A stretch of 6,637 nucleotides of DNA from Bordetella parapertussis. Lineage in GTDB: Bacteria; Pseudomonadota; Gammaproteobacteria; Burkholderiales; Burkholderiaceae_C. The DNA lies in the NCBI GenBank assembly GCA_945870575.1, contig CAMBSK010000055.1, forward strand, positions 1-6,637, given 5' to 3'. Both the position numbers and the translations under genes were made by a program. Shown here in pieces: positions 6,209 to 6,637 of this stretch. The notes below the pieces were generated by a model, which ran no database searches, was not told the DNA's origin, and was given only the letters and a program-made list of their open reading frames with translations. Numbering within the stretch: position 1 is the first letter of the stretch; each line of letters starts with the position of its first letter.

Positions 6209-6637
6209 ACTGGACCAACTGAGCGCCTCTTACGGCAAAGCCATGGCTTTGGAGACCATCAGCCTGCGCGTGATGCCCGGCGAACTTGTGGCCGTGCTCG
6301 GGCCCAACGGCGCGGGCAAATCCACACTGCTCAAAGCCATCTCGCGCGCCATCGACGCGCAAGGCGGGCTGAAATTTGAAGGTCAATCGCTGCACAACGT
6401 GGCTACTGAAAAAGTGGTGGGCTTGGGCATTTGCCATTGCCCTGAAGGACGCCGCCTGTTCCCCGAACTCAGCGTATTGAAAAACCTGCAACTCGGCGCC
6501 TACCTGCGTCACGACAAAGCCGCCGTCGCCGCCGACCTGAACAAGGTCTACCAGTTGTTTCCCATTCTGCAAGAGCGTGGCAGCCAAATGGTCAGCACTT
6601 TGTCAGGTGGTCAACAGCAAATGGTCGCCATCGGCCG
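6201..6637 (+). CDS. livF: Branched-chain amino acid-type ABC transporter ATP-binding protein LivF (cut by the window end)
   Basis: This is the first 145 codons of the second ATPase of the transporter; a full LivF is about 235 residues. Walker A is GPNGAGKS (34-41). The LivF-specific ICHCPEGRRLFPELSVLKNL segment and the LSGGQQQMVAIG signature (from residue 134) are visible. Walker B, D-loop and H-loop lie beyond the window. The CPEGRR block separates LivF from LivG, which has ARTFQ at that place. The ATG at 6201 overlaps the end of livG by 8 bp, which implies coupled translation. No frameshift is seen up to the window end. Confidence 0.92.
   Translation, partial: MLELDQLSASYGKAMALETISLRVMPGELVAVLGPNGAGKSTLLKAISRAIDAQGGLKFEGQSLHNVATEKVVGLGICHCPEGRRLFPELSVLKNLQLGAYLRHDKAAVAADLNKVYQLFPILQERGSQMVSTLSGGQQQMVAIG

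Noticed and set aside
6153..6587. Long minus-strand frame opposite livG and livF
   Set aside because: It is antisense to strongly conserved ATPase motifs, and its composition (many His, Gln and Ala) is typical of an antisense shadow.

Overview
This window looks like chromosomal DNA of a Gram-negative proteobacterium, most likely betaproteobacterial; that placement is inference from the overall character of the proteins. The main clues are a complete divinyl (proto)chlorophyllide 8-vinyl reductase gene (bciA/DVR type), a proteobacterial DUF3820 gene, and a periplasmic-binding-protein-dependent liv-type ABC operon. An 8-vinyl reductase normally serves (bacterio)chlorophyll synthesis, so the source is either an anoxygenic phototroph or a relative that has kept the gene. 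No other photosynthesis gene lies in the window.

Layout. Positions 1-367 are very AT-rich and hold no credible gene; the one notable element is a 17-bp palindrome at 129-145. Positions 368-903 have normal base composition and no intact gene, but the minus strand carries protein-like reading frames broken by stops and a frame change, which look like remnants of one or two decayed genes. On the minus strand follow a DUF3820 gene (947-1168) and bciA (1218-2201), 49 bp apart and possibly co-transcribed. A 214-bp divergent intergenic region (2202-2415) contains a good sigma70-like promoter for bciA and two dyad-symmetric elements on the liv side. From 2416 to the window end runs a tightly packed plus-strand operon: livK (binding protein, GTG start), livH and livM (two permeases), livG and livF (two ATPases). 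livF is cut by the window end.

How the genes work together. The liv products form one hydrophobic amino acid transporter (HAAT family). LivK captures substrate in the periplasm, LivH and LivM form the membrane channel, and LivG and LivF power transport. Gene spacings of 3 and 14 bp and overlaps of 4 and 8 bp imply one transcript with translational coupling. The true substrate cannot be read from the sequence: amino acids, amides, urea-like compounds and aromatic acids are all carried by this family. bciA is divergently transcribed from the transporter, and no functional link between them is shown.

I did not find a convincing undescribed system. The points most worth a second look are the lone bciA gene and its shared intergenic region, the decayed-gene region, and the palindromes.
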